A DNA stretch of 64,000 nt. Source: Levilactobacillus lanxiensis (GTDB lineage: Bacteria; Bacillota; Bacilli; Lactobacillales; Lactobacillaceae). The translations under genes and the position numbers were made by a program. Shown here piece by piece: positions 1 through 7,970 of this stretch (positions are counted from its first letter, which is position 1; every line of letters starts with the position of its first letter). The notes under the pieces were generated by a model. The model was not told the origin of the DNA, did no database searches, and saw only the letters and a list, made by a program, of their open reading frames with translations. The stretch lies in assembly GCF_016861655.1 (NCBI RefSeq), contig NZ_BOLN01000003.1:62001-126000 (forward strand). Reading direction: 5' to 3'.

Positions 1-70
1 AGGGAATCACCAATAGATCCAGGCCGACGATCCCCAAGTTCTTGAAAATGAGGACCAGGTCCGTATTCAT
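1..70 (-). CDS. Partial gene, start only; unknown product, probably membrane protein
   Basis: An ATG at 70-68 lies three bases after the stop of the YbaK gene, with GGAG just upstream inside that gene's end. The reading frame stays open to the window edge. The 23 visible residues are hydrophobic (MNTDLVLIFKNLGIVGLDLL...), which suggests an N-terminal membrane segment. The tight spacing implies co-transcription with the YbaK gene. The rest lies outside the window, so no function can be given. Confidence 0.55.
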   Translation of the reverse strand, partial: MNTDLVLIFKNLGIVGLDLLVIP

Positions 71-73
71 CGC

Positions 74-577
74 TTACTCCAGCAAGTCGGTGAACGTGCC
101 GTGAACCAGCGTGGCGAGCGCCGTGGCATCAACTTCAACCGACCGACCAATCTGACCGGAAGAAACGAGAATTTGCCCTTGTTCCTGGGCGGTGTTATCG
201 AAATAAATTGGGAAGTGGTTCTTTTCCCAAATCCCAACCGGGGTGTTGGCCCCGTGCTCGTACCCGGTCGTCTTGACCAAGTCCTTCAGCGGCACCATGT
301 CGACCTTCTTGTTTCCAGAAACCTTGGCTAACTTTTTTTCATCTAGGTGTTCATCGATGGGAAGCACACCAACCACTGGCCCGGTCGTGGGACCGCTCAG
401 CACCAGCGTTTTGTAGATGTGATGCTCGTCAACGTCCTCGTGATCGACGTCTAATTGGGCGACGTCGCCCTGGGTGTGGGTCGCGAACTCGAATTGTTTG
501 TAGGCGACTTTGTTCTTATCTAAAATCTGTTCAACTAACGTCTTATGCAGGCGTTTACCTTTTTTCTTTTTGGACAT
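74..577 (-). CDS. ybaK: YbaK/EbsC family protein, probable aminoacyl-tRNA deacylase
   Basis: A protein of 167 residues of the YbaK/ProX-type editing family. Known members hydrolyse mischarged Cys-tRNA(Pro) in the cytoplasm. Family features seen are the KTLVL strand near residue 60, the VVGVLPIDEHLDEKKLAK stretch, the TGYEHGANTPVG loop (conserved G.. .P.G pattern) and a C-terminal ILVSSGQIGRSVE segment. The first 12 residues are rich in lysine. I chose the ATG at 577 because AAAGG lies eight bases upstream; an in-frame GTG at 586 abuts that site. The next gene downstream starts after three bases. Exact tRNA specificity cannot be read from the sequence. Confidence 0.85.
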   Translation of the reverse strand: MSKKKKGKRLHKTLVEQILDKNKVAYKQFEFATHTQGDVAQLDVDHEDVDEHHIYKTLVLSGPTTGPVVGVLPIDEHLDEKKLAKVSGNKKVDMVPLKDLVKTTGYEHGANTPVGIWEKNHFPIYFDNTAQEQGQILVSSGQIGRSVEVDATALATLVHGTFTDLLE

Positions 578-606
578 GGGACTCACCTTTCAAAATTTTA
601 TTAATA

Positions 607-642
607 AATTGGACCGCACTTTAAAAATAAATGGACCGGTTG
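607..642. promoter_or_regulatory. Candidate operator pair, GGACC direct repeats
   Basis: Two copies of a (T)TGGACCG-like box, with GGACC at 611 and 633, lie 22 bp apart (about two helical turns) between the divergent ybaK and gntR genes. The reverse complement GGTCCAA recurs upstream of the phosphoketolase gene. Binding by the adjacent GntR protein is inferred, not shown. Confidence 0.4.
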
Positions 643-762
643 TTTTTCTATAAAAGAAGACACCGCCACCAAAACCTGTTATACTCTATCAAAGAGAATA
701 CCTGTTGAGCGGTTGCGCTCAGCGTACAGTGACGTCTAGTTGAAGAGTTATGAGGAGATATC

Positions 763-1488
763 ATGGCAGATTTAGTCTATCGACAAGTGATGCGGGACTT
801 AAAACATCGTATCCATCAAAATGAATTTCCCAATAAACGGCTGCCGGACGAGCGGAGCCTCAGCGAAGCTTACGGTGTGAGCCGTAGCTCGGTGAAGCGA
901 GCACTCAGTATTCTGGCGAACCAGGGACTGATTTTTAAAAAGCGTGGTTCGGGAACCTTCATTAACCCATTATATATGAAAAACCAAACAATTTTTCAAT
1001 ATGAGGGGTCAAATTTAGGAATTACTGATAGTATGAAATCAGCAGGGAACACACCGGGCATTCGGTTGCTCAATTTTAACGTGGTTCCTGCCAGCAAGGA
1101 AATCCAACAGGACCTGTTCCTCGAGGAGGGCGACTTCGTTTATGAAATCAAGCGGCTACGGCTGTTTGACGACAAGCCGTTCATGATTGAAACGGGTTAC
1201 ATTCCCATTAAAATTGCGCCGAACCTGACGCAGGCAACAGTGTCGGACTCCATTTTTAATTACCTGGAAAGCCAGGACAAGGTTGTGACCAAGTCCTTCA
1301 TGTCAATCCAGGCGCAGCCATCAACGGCCGAAGATCAGGAGTTGTTGCAGCTGAAGCCGGTAGAACCCGTGGGTATCATGGAAGGCATCTTCTTCCTGGA
1401 TGACGGGACGCCGTTTGAAGTGTCCAACATGCGATTACACTATCAGTATTTGAACTATAACACCTTTGTTTCCCTAGATGAAGAATAA
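763..1488 (+). CDS. GntR family transcriptional regulator with UTRA effector domain
   Basis: A 241-residue regulator. Residues 5-70 form the winged helix of the GntR family (LPDERSLSEAYGVSRSSVKRAL recognition region, GSGTFI wing). Residues about 90-235 fit a UTRA domain, which binds sugar phosphates or related effectors in the HutC subfamily. GAGGAG precedes the ATG by six bases. The gene lies upstream of and codirectional with the phosphoketolase gene, separated by a repeat element and a terminator. GGTCC boxes near both genes suggest it controls itself and phosphoketolase. A short stem TGAGCG-GTTG-CGCTCA at 705-720 lies in its leader. The effector is unknown. Confidence 0.85.
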   Translation: MADLVYRQVMRDLKHRIHQNEFPNKRLPDERSLSEAYGVSRSSVKRALSILANQGLIFKKRGSGTFINPLYMKNQTIFQYEGSNLGITDSMKSAGNTPGIRLLNFNVVPASKEIQQDLFLEEGDFVYEIKRLRLFDDKPFMIETGYIPIKIAPNLTQATVSDSIFNYLESQDKVVTKSFMSIQAQPSTAEDQELLQLKPVEPVGIMEGIFFLDDGTPFEVSNMRLHYQYLNYNTFVSLDEE

Positions 1489-1520
1489 CGTTCGCTATGG
1501 GGTAAATAGGGTTGTTGAAT

Positions 1521-1710
1521 CGCCTCCGGGCTGGTGAAAATGGCCGTGGACGCGGTGGGCGGACGCCTAAAGCCAAAGGGCGGTCTTTAGGCTTACTTTG
1601 CGCCTCTGAGAAACGAGTCTCAAAGATACCAATTACCTAAATGGTTAGCGCCATCAAGGTAATTCCCACGGCTGAGCCATTTTCGCCAGCCCTGCGGTTA
1701 ACACGAGTTT
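1521..1710 (+). repeat. Type A structured intergenic element (copy A1)
   Basis: The terminal arms GGGCTGGTGAAAATGGC (1528-1544) and GCCATTTTCGCCAGCCC (1676-1692) pair over 17 bp with one G-T. Inside are the hairpin GCCTAAAG/CTTTAGGC (1565-1592), a CTTTG../..CAAAG hairpin and an AATTACC/GGTAATT hairpin (1631-1664). There is no coding potential. It lies between the gntR stop and that unit's terminator, so it is probably transcribed with gntR. Confidence 0.8.
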
Positions 1711-1771
1711 AGACCGTAGGCGACGATGTTCTTGGTGGGCACTAGCAGTAAAGTTAATATGTTTTTGTTAT

Positions 1772-1805
1772 AAGTCTGAGACAAGATGTCTTGGACTTTT
1801 TATTT
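1772..1805 (+). terminator. Intrinsic terminator after gntR and element A1
   Basis: The stem AAGTCtGAGACA-aga-TGTCTtgGACTT is followed by TTTTTATTTT. It separates the gntR unit from phosphoketolase. Confidence 0.7.
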
Positions 1806-1810
1806 TGTCC

Positions 1811-1914
1811 GGGTCCAATTTCTCGTTATTTGCGCAGTTTTGGTCCACGTTTTATCCAAATTGATACGGTCCAATTGTCGAAAAGGTTGACTTTTATAAA
1901 AAACAGCCTATGAT
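1811..1914 (+). promoter_or_regulatory. Phosphoketolase promoter with three GGTCC boxes
   Basis: TTGACT at 1887-1892 and TATGAT at 1909-1914, spaced by 16 bp, form a good sigma-A promoter. Upstream are three GGTCC boxes at 1812, 1842 and 1868; two continue as GGTCCAATT. The last box ends 15 bp before the -35 region. The same motif, inverted, flanks the gntR start, so regulation by that GntR protein is the simplest reading. Confidence 0.6.
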
Positions 1915-2021
1915 AGAGGCTGTAAAAAGCATCCCGGTAGTCATTACGAGATAAATTTTACGCGTTTTCTAACCATTAGATAACGATGTCGTTACGAATT
2001 CACAGAAGGAGTGTTAATTAC

Positions 2022-4406
2022 ATGGCAAATGCAGACTTCGATTCCAAGTCCTACTTGGAAGGCGTTGACAAGTATTGGCGTGCAGCAAATTACCTGTCAG
2101 TTGGTCAGTTATTTTTGCGTGACAACCCATTATTGAAGCGTGATTTAACCTCTGACGATGTAAAGATTAAACCAATTGGTCACTGGGGGACGATTGTTTC
2201 TCAAAACTTTATCTATGCTCACTTAAACCGGGCTATTTTAAAGTATGACTTGAACATGTTCTATATTGAAGGTTCAGGTCACGGTGGCCAAGTGATGGTT
2301 TCTAACTCATATCTTGATGGTAGTTACAGTGAAATTTATCCAAACATTTCTCAAGACGAAGCTGGATTGAAGCGTTTATTCAAGCAATTCTCCTTCCCAG
2401 GTGGTGTGGCTTCTCACGCTGCTCCTGAGACACCAGGTTCTATCCATGAAGGTGGGGAACTCGGTTACAGCCTTTCTCATGGGACCGGGGCTATCCTCGA
2501 CAACCCAGACGTCATTGCCGCCGTTGAAATCGGTGATGGTGAAGCTGAAACTGGTCCATTGGCCACTTCATGGTTCTCAGACAAGTTTATTAACCCAATC
2601 AAAGATGGTGCGGTATTACCAATCATCAACATGAACGGGTTCAAGATTTCTAACCCAACTATCCTGTCACGGATGTCCGACGAAGACTTGACCAAGTACT
2701 TCGAAGGTATGGGCTGGGATCCACACTTTGTTGAAATTGACGAAAACGAAAAAGACTTCACGCGGGTTCACGAAGACATGGCTAAGACTATGGATACGGT
2801 CATTGGCAAGATCAAGGCTATCCAAAAGCATGCTCGTGAAAACAACGACGATTCATTGCCTAACTGGCCAATGATCATCTTCCGTTCCCCTAAGGGCTGG
2901 ACTGGTCCTAAGGCCGATTTGGATGGTAACCCAATCGAAGGCTCCTTCCGTGCCCACCAAGTGCCAATTCCTGTTGCCGCTGGCGACATGGAACACGCTG
3001 ACATGTTGGTCAACTGGTTGAAGTCTTACAAGCCAGAGGAACTCTTCAACGAAGACGGTTCTGTTAAGCAAGAAATCCGTGACATGGCACCTAAGGGTGA
3101 ACAACGGATGGCCATGAACCCAATCACGAATGGTGGGATCAAGCCAGAACCTTTGAAGCTCCCAGACTACAAGAAGTACGCCGTTGACACCACTAAACGC
3201 GGTAAGACGATTGCGCAAGACATGTTAGTTTGGTCAGATTATCTGGCTGACGTCATGAAGTTGAACCCGAATAACTTCCGGGGCTTTGGTCCTGATGAAA
3301 CGAAGTCCAACCGGTTGTACGCTGCCCTGGATTACGGGAAGCGTCAATGGATGGAAGACATTCATGAACCAAACGATGAAAACATGGCCCACGAAGGCCG
3401 GATCATTGATTCACAACTTTCCGAACACCAAGCTGAAGGTTGGTTGGAAGGTTACGTTTTGACTGGTCGTCATGGTTTCTTCGCGACCTACGAATCCTTC
3501 GGTCGGGTCGTTGACTCTATGTTGACGCAACACATGAAGTGGTTACGCAAGGCCGTTGAACAAGACTGGCGCAATGATTACCCATCATTGAACTTCGTTG
3601 ACACCTCGACTGTCTTCCAGCAAGACCACAACGGGTACACCCACCAAGATCCAGGTATGCTGACCCACTTGGCTGAAAAGAAGCCTGAATTTATCCGTGA
3701 ATACCTGCCAGCCGATGCTAACACCTTGTTGGCTGTTGGTAAAGTGGCCTTCCAGAGCCGCAACAAGATCAACCTTATTGTGACGTCTAAGCACCCACGT
3801 CCACAATGGTTCTCCATTGACGAAGCCACAAACTTGGTTAACAATGGTTTAGGCTACGTTGACTGGGCTTCAACTGATCAAGGTCAAGAACCTGACATTG
3901 TCTTCGCTGCTGCTGGGACTGAACCAACTTGGGAATCATTAGCCGCAATTTCATTGTTGCACGACGAATTCCCTGAAATGAAGATCCGCTTCATTAACGT
4001 GGTTGATCTTTTGAAGTTGCGTTCACCTAAGTTGGACCCACGGGGGATTTCTGACGAAGAATTCGACCGTCTGTTCACGACTGACAAGCCCGTTATCTTT
4101 GCCTTCCATGGCTTTGAAGGCTTGATCAAGGATCTCTTCTTCGACCGTCACAACCACAACGTTCACGTTCATGGTTACCGTGAAAATGGTGACATTACGA
4201 CACCATTTGACATGCGGGTCTTGAACCAATTGGACCGTTATGACTTGGCCAAGGAAGCCGTCAGCGACATTAAAGCATACGCTGTTAAGGGCGCCTACTT
4301 TATCCAACGCATGGACGACATGGTTGCTAAGCACACGGCTTACATTCGTGAGGTCGGGACTGACTTGCCAGAAGTTAACAACTGGCAATGGAAGCCACTG
4401 AAGTAA
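2022..4406 (+). CDS. xpkA: Xylulose-5-phosphate/fructose-6-phosphate phosphoketolase
   Basis: A full-length enzyme of 794 residues. It splits xylulose 5-phosphate (and often fructose 6-phosphate) with phosphate into acetyl phosphate plus glyceraldehyde 3-phosphate (or erythrose 4-phosphate), the key step of heterolactic fermentation. Visible signatures are [15 protein letters not shown] (about residues 141-155) and the thiamine diphosphate motif [15 protein letters not shown] (about 171-185). AAGGAG lies 13 bases upstream of the ATG at 2022; an in-frame ATG at 1986 has no ribosome site and would overlap the leader. Codon use is strongly biased toward lactobacillar preferred codons, as expected for an abundant enzyme. 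It is a single-gene unit with its own promoter and terminator. Confidence 0.97.
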   Translation: MANADFDSKSYLEGVDKYWRAANYLSVGQLFLRDNPLLKRDLTSDDVKIKPIGHWGTIVSQNFIYAHLNRAILKYDLNMFYIEGSGHGGQVMVSNSYLDGSYSEIYPNISQDEAGLKRLFKQFSFPGGVASHAAPETPGSIHEGGELGYSLSHGTGAILDNPDVIAAVEIGDGEAETGPLATSWFSDKFINPIKDGAVLPIINMNGFKISNPTILSRMSDEDLTKYFEGMGWDPHFVEIDENEKDFTRVHEDMAKTMDTVIGKIKAIQKHARENNDDSLPNWPMIIFRSPKGWTGPKADLDGNPIEGSFRAHQVPIPVAAGDMEHADMLVNWLKSYKPEELFNEDGSVKQEIRDMAPKGEQRMAMNPITNGGIKPEPLKLPDYKKYAVDTTKRGKTIAQDMLVWSDYLADVMKLNPNNFRGFGPDETKSNRLYAALDYGKRQWMEDIHEPNDENMAHEGRIIDSQLSEHQAEGWLEGYVLTGRHGFFATYESFGRVVDSMLTQHMKWLRKAVEQDWRNDYPSLNFVDTSTVFQQDHNGYTHQDPGMLTHLAEKKPEFIREYLPADANTLLAVGKVAFQSRNKINLIVTSKHPRPQWFSIDEATNLVNNGLGYVDWASTDQGQEPDIVFAAAGTEPTWESLAAISLLHDEFPEMKIRFINVVDLLKLRSPKLDPRGISDEEFDRLFTTDKPVIFAFHGFEGLIKDLFFDRHNHNVHVHGYRENGDITTPFDMRVLNQLDRYDLAKEAVSDIKAYAVKGAYFIQRMDDMVAKHTAYIREVGTDLPEVNNWQWKPLK

Positions 4407-4422
4407 TTTAAAATTGTTTGAT

Positions 4423-4466
4423 GAGGCACCTACCTGGTCCATTTGGACTGGGCGGGTGCCTTTTTT
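4423..4466 (+). terminator. Phosphoketolase terminator
   Basis: GAGGCACCTACC pairs with GGGTGCC, followed by six T residues, 17 bases after the xpkA stop. Confidence 0.85.
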
Positions 4467-4580
4467 GGTGAGACGCTATGATTCCAGAAAGTAGTGTGGT
4501 ATAACTGGTTAATGGCATAACTGGTCACGGTGGGGAATCATGGTCCGTGGTCAAAATAGAAGCGGATAGGGGACGACGGC

Positions 4581-5255
4581 ATGCGTCGAGGTCGGATTTT
4601 AGTATTAGGCGTATTAGTGGGGTTATTGTTAATCGGGTTTGGGTATCGGAGTGGGCGGTTACCACAATTAACCGCCGCCATTGATCAGATTCGGAGCGGC
4701 AGTGTACTTGGATCGCCGCAGGACCCAACGATTACGCACGCGGCATCCGTGAAGGTGCCTAAGGACGCCACGCCTATCGTGGATATCGTGCAGGGCGTAG
4801 GGTTGTCGAAAACGTATTACTACCGGTTCAGCGACCAGCTGCCGGCGGATGGCAAACAAGTTTTTGCTGATGCCGTCCAGGTCTATAATCAGACGGGGAT
4901 CGTACATTTAGTTGAAAATTCTGGCTGGTCGGGCGCGGGGCATAACCAGATTACCTTTTCTGTGTATCACAAAAAGATGGCCAAACAGGCCGCAACGGTG
5001 GAGCTGGGTCACGGGGGTCCCGAGATTATTCAGACGAATGATGGCTGGGGGACCAACAGCGAAAATCATGCGGAGGCTAGCCTTAACGGCGATTACGCAG
5101 CGGCTTATACGGACGCCGTGGCCGTTCATGAACTGGGACACGCGTTGGGCTTAGACCACAGTAAGTCGCGCAAGTCGGTGATGTATCCCATTGCCCACGG
5201 TCAAACCCGGTTATCACGCGGGGACTTGAAGAGCTTGAAGCTGATTTATCAGTAA
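4581..5255 (+). CDS. Secreted matrixin-like (M10) zinc metalloprotease
   Basis: A 224-residue protein. Residues 5-22 form a hydrophobic signal or anchor segment, so the catalytic domain should lie outside the membrane. The zinc site HELGHALGLDH at 183-193 fits HEXXHXXGXXH, and SVMYP about eight residues later is the Met-turn. Those two features define the metzincin fold and matrixin group. The family cleaves peptides; the substrate here is unknown. GGGG lies about eight bases before the ATG. It stands alone, with an antisense-RNA locus downstream. There is no cell-wall sorting motif, so it is either anchored by its N-terminus or released. Confidence 0.85.
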   Translation: MRRGRILVLGVLVGLLLIGFGYRSGRLPQLTAAIDQIRSGSVLGSPQDPTITHAASVKVPKDATPIVDIVQGVGLSKTYYYRFSDQLPADGKQVFADAVQVYNQTGIVHLVENSGWSGAGHNQITFSVYHKKMAKQAATVELGHGGPEIIQTNDGWGTNSENHAEASLNGDYAAAYTDAVAVHELGHALGLDHSKSRKSVMYPIAHGQTRLSRGDLKSLKLIYQ

Positions 5256-5309
5256 AAAATGGCGGGGTATTTGTTGGTAAACCTTGGGTGAACATGGTAG
5301 ACTATAGCC

Positions 5310-5447
5310 ATCAGAAAAGGCCCGTGTCTGTTAAACACGGACCTAGTCTGTGAAAGCTAGCCGTTGAGACAACGGTAACTGATCAAGATTGACTCATGGA
5401 GCGAGTCTTCCCTAACCTGCTAAAGTTAGAGGGAAGGCTTATTTTTT
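5310..5447 (+). ncRNA. Candidate antisense (antitoxin) RNA, copy 1
   Basis: A run of hairpins: CCGTGT/ACACGG (5321-5339), CCGTTG-AGA-CAACGG (about 5370-5384), and a terminator in which AGTCTTCCCTAAC pairs with GTTAGAGGGAAGGCT, followed by ATTTTTT (5404-5447). A possible promoter is TTGGTA (5274) with TAGACT (5298), 18 bp spacing. The T-run overlaps the 3' end of the peptide gene on the other strand. The terminator portion is strongly conserved at the second locus near 57680. Role inferred from this convergent layout. Confidence 0.6.
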
Positions 5448-5522
5448 ATGATCTTGATTATCATGCCAAACCTGGTAGAGAAACGCTACCAAGGCCAACA
5501 TGAACGATAACCATGTAACCAT
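5439..5522 (-). CDS. Type I toxin-like small hydrophobic peptide, copy 1
   Basis: A 27-residue peptide: MVTWLSFMLALVAFLYQVWH followed by DNQDHKK. One transmembrane segment (about residues 4-19) precedes a polar tail ending in two lysines, the usual form of Fst/TxpA-like type I toxins. AAAGGA lies eight bases before the ATG. A homologue of identical length, with the same core LAL..FLYQ.W, lies at 57600-57683; both are followed by the same hairpin. An alternative ATG further upstream (start near 5549) opens a different frame that soon stops. I cannot place it in a named toxin family; toxicity is inferred. Confidence 0.65.
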   Translation of the reverse strand: MVTWLSFMLALVAFLYQVWHDNQDHKK

Positions 5523-5756
5523 TCTGGGTGTCCTTTGCGTGATTTTTGAATCATGTCAATCTCCCCTTCCAAAAAACAGAGGGTCGTTGCGACTGAGCCA
5601 AAGGTAACCAGTGCCGTTCTCCCAACTCCTACTGAGCCTAATAGTAACAGAGTTTAGGAAATAATCTGTCTAGACCGACTTGAAAACGACAAATTTGGCA
5701 TAAGGATATTTGTAATTGGAAAAGTACCGTGGCAGGTTAGTTTCAGGGGCAAAGTA
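5523..5756. other. Intergenic stretch without recognised gene
   Basis: This holds the leader and presumably the minus-strand promoter of the small peptide gene. I see no open frame or strong hairpin here. Confidence 0.4.
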
Positions 5757-5804
5757 AAAAACGCAACGGTCTGTCGCGCTAGGCGGCCGATTCGGTGCGT
5801 TTAA
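5757..5804 (-). terminator. Terminator of the GreA-like gene
   Basis: Read on the minus strand, AAACGCA and TGCGTTT close a long stem-loop that ends in TTTTTT. Confidence 0.6.
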
Positions 5805-5816
5805 CATGGTATACTA

Positions 5817-6302
5817 CTAATGGGATGAGGGATGCTCAAGGTCGACGGCAACGATTTGCACGTCGTAACTGGCGTTGGGTGCCTGAATCGTGACCGTTTC
5901 GCCGGGATGATGTCCCAGCAGGGCCTTGCCCAACGGCGACACCCGAGTGATTTTTCCTGCCTCAAGGTCGGCTTCTTGGGTGCCAACCAGTTGGTAAACG
6001 GCCTGGTCATCGTCGTCCATAAAGGTCACGGTGACCCACTTGCCGAGCTCGACCCGGTCGTTAGCGGCGGGGTTGACGACCTTGGCATACTGGAGCTGCT
6101 TGTTGAAGAACCGTAACTGACTTTCTAGGTGGCGTAGGTCCCGTTTAGCGGCGGAATATTCCGCGTTTTCTGAAAGGTCTCCGTGCGCCCGGGCTTCGGC
6201 TAGAATCGCAATCTTTTCGGGACGGTCGGCTTCGAGGGCCGCGATTTTTGTTTGCAGCTCTTGGTAGCCGGCTGCTGTGATGGGGTTAAAGTCTCCTGCC
6301 AT
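5817..6302 (-). CDS. greA: GreA/GreB family transcription elongation factor
   Basis: A 161-residue protein. The N-terminal coiled coil (about residues 10-75) carries the tip ARAHGDLSENAEYSAAK, the Gre hallmark with its acidic pair that promotes RNA cleavage in stalled RNA polymerase. The C-terminal FKBP-like domain ends with RVSPLGKALLGHHPGETV. Lactobacilli often carry more than one Gre protein; whether this is the main GreA or a second copy cannot be decided here. GAGGTGA precedes the ATG. It is transcribed alone, away from a pair of inverted repeat elements. Confidence 0.9.
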   Translation of the reverse strand: MAGDFNPITAAGYQELQTKIAALEADRPEKIAILAEARAHGDLSENAEYSAAKRDLRHLESQLRFFNKQLQYAKVVNPAANDRVELGKWVTVTFMDDDDQAVYQLVGTQEADLEAGKITRVSPLGKALLGHHPGETVTIQAPNASYDVQIVAVDLEHPSSH

Positions 6303-6345
6303 CGTATCACCTCAATTTACATATTTATTTGTTGCGGGTTGTCCG

Positions 6346-6625
6346 CGCTGCTGGCCTGGTGAAAACTGGGTCTGACCGCGGTGGTTTTCGTTCCCGACGG
6401 CAGATTCAAAGTGCCTGGCTATGGGGTCGGTTCCAGACTGAAAGGCGGTCTTCCACCTCGATTTTGAGCCAAAGAGCGGTCTCAAAAGTCGCCCCGTGGG
6501 CTAGGCTGGGGAAACGCGTCCCAGCCAAGACCACCGACACAGCCGGTCACTTTGATCTGCCTCTGGTCACTAACAACGACCTAGTTGGGCCCAGTTTTCC
6601 CAGGCTGGTATCTGAGACTGGTTTA
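6346..6625 (+). repeat. Type B structured intergenic element (copy B1)
   Basis: Ends of the CTGGTGAAAACTGGG and CCCAGTTTTCCCAG type enclose a type B interior: TTCAAAGTGCC pairing with GGTCACTTTGA, GGTTCCAG..GCGGTCTTCC, TTTTGAGCC../..GGTCTCAAAA, and a GGCTGGG/CCCAGCC hairpin. It lies in the divergent gap between greA and the gene at 7034. Confidence 0.75.
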
Positions 6626-6766
6626 GCTTGTCAATGAATCGTGTTCGACGGGGCTTGTCTGCTTAATTAGCGCAATTTCCTGTGAAGCGAATCAATGAGT
6701 ACGATCAGTTAGTCGAGAACACAAATAGTAAAATGGAACATGGTTAAGTCAGTTGAATAGTTGGCC

Positions 6767-6966
6767 AGTCTTAGCGACCAGAGGCGGGCCAGGGTGCCCA
6801 GCTGTGTCGGTGGACTTAGCTGAGTGATTTTCTCAGGTTAGCCCACGGGACAACCTTTGAGACCGGTTCTCAGGCTCAAAGTTGAGGTGGAAGACCGCTC
6901 CTCAGGCTGGAACCGGCCCCATAGCAGGGCACCCTGAGCCCGCCGCCGGGAGCGGCGTGGTCTATT
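6767..6966 (-). repeat. Type B structured intergenic element (copy B2), inverted relative to B1
   Basis: CAGGGTGCCC (6790-6799) pairs exactly with GGGCACCCTG (6927-6936), and flanking GGCGGGC pairs with GCCCGCC. In other copies the same helix reads CAAAGTGCCC with GGGCACTTTG, so both arms have changed together. The outermost stem is not well preserved. Confidence 0.75.
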
Positions 6967-7033
6967 CATTGCCAACCAGCCAACCGCAGTTCCATTTTAA
7001 CGAACGATTTGGAAAAAGAAAAGGAGTCACCTC

Positions 7034-7462
7034 ATGAAATTATTCGTACAGTATTGGGTCAAACAAACCGGAATCGGTCTGATTTTTACCCTGATCTTTA
7101 TGTTACTCGGGCACCTCAACTATGCACAGTGGCGCCTGATACCGGGGCTATCGATTGCCGACTGGTACTTTCTGGTCTGCCTGCTGTGCTTTGCCTTCGC
7201 CAAGTGGGTCATCCTTGAAGATAACCGGGATGTGAAGGCGCCCACGATTCGTCGTCGGCGGAAGCGGGGACTGAAGAAGGCCAGTGATGACACGGCCTCC
7301 GTTTATGAAAAAATGGCCAAGCCAGCGCGCGCCCCACGGCTTCAGGCGGCCCCGAAGACAACACTGAAATGGTACTGGTTAGTCCTGCTAGATATCGTGC
7401 TTGCCTTCACGAGCCCACTGATTTTAGGGGGATTTATCACTTATTCACTACGGCACAATTGA
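7034..7462 (+). CDS. Small membrane protein of unknown function
   Basis: A 142-residue protein with hydrophobic segments at about residues 12-29, 40-60 and 117-138. A basic cytoplasmic loop (RRRRKRGLKK, about 74-83) lies between the second and third. AAAAGGAG precedes the ATG by eight bases. The pattern resembles small DUF3899-type membrane proteins, but I am not certain of that family. It is not obviously in an operon: repeat element B2 lies upstream and a long non-coding stretch follows. Confidence 0.65.
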   Translation: MKLFVQYWVKQTGIGLIFTLIFMLLGHLNYAQWRLIPGLSIADWYFLVCLLCFAFAKWVILEDNRDVKAPTIRRRRKRGLKKASDDTASVYEKMAKPARAPRLQAAPKTTLKWYWLVLLDIVLAFTSPLILGGFITYSLRHN

Positions 7463-7599
7463 ATTGTGTGATTTTTTCAAGCTTTAACGTGCGTTAAATG
7501 ACGTTTTTGCGACTTCCCCCCTTATTGAGGGGTTTCATGTTAAAGTAGTAACAGTTGGAAGAGGTCAGTTTTACGGCAACTGATTTTGCCAGTCAATCG

Positions 7600-7868
7600 G
7601 TTAAAGTATACGTGAATAACGGGTTAACATGATTGAGGGGCATCCACTGGTTATCTAATCAGATATTGTCGGCCTGACAGTGCGTCAGAATGAGTTGTCA
7701 CTTAGGTTAATGGCGTTTTGAAGATTTGACCAATGTGCTGAAGAGTAAGTAGTGGTTATCGGAGGCCTAAGGGACACAAGTAGTTAGAACTTGGGGGAGT
7801 GCTAATTTGCCGACTGGAATTAAATAATCCACTTAGAAGAGGGCTACCAGGACTGGTGGTTCTTTTTT
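7600..7868 (+). ncRNA. Candidate non-coding RNA upstream of the two-component system
   Basis: The gap 7463-7960 holds no convincing gene. A clear terminator at 7839-7868 (CTACCAG-GA-CTGGTGG then TTTTTT) ends a unit that is not preceded by an open frame. A possible start is the TTGCCA (about 7586) with TATACG (about 7607) region. Upstream are ACAGTTGGA (7551) and TCAGTTTTA (7565), loosely like AgrA-type boxes. Tiny frames in the unit (for example a nine-codon frame at 7629) lack good ribosome sites. Function unknown; it may be a target of the adjacent regulator. Confidence 0.4.
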
Positions 7869-7970
7869 ATGCCTAGAAGGCACCGCAAAACGATTGCAAA
7901 CAAGTCAATTTCAAGGTACATTAGTGGGTAATAGGTACTGTGCAAGACTAGTTGAAAGGGTGTGATAGTT

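Noticed and set aside
6329-6637. Open frame of about 100 codons across repeat B1
   Set aside because: It follows the repeat, has no ribosome site, and the equivalent frame is broken in other copies. The element behaves as structured non-coding DNA.
7629-7658. Nine-codon frame before the response regulator as a pheromone gene
   Set aside because: No ribosome site and no sign of selection; too short to judge.
7884-7897. GCAAAACGATTGCA as a cre site before the response regulator
   Set aside because: It deviates from the consensus at one end in both orientations, so it is not called, though weak CcpA binding is possible.
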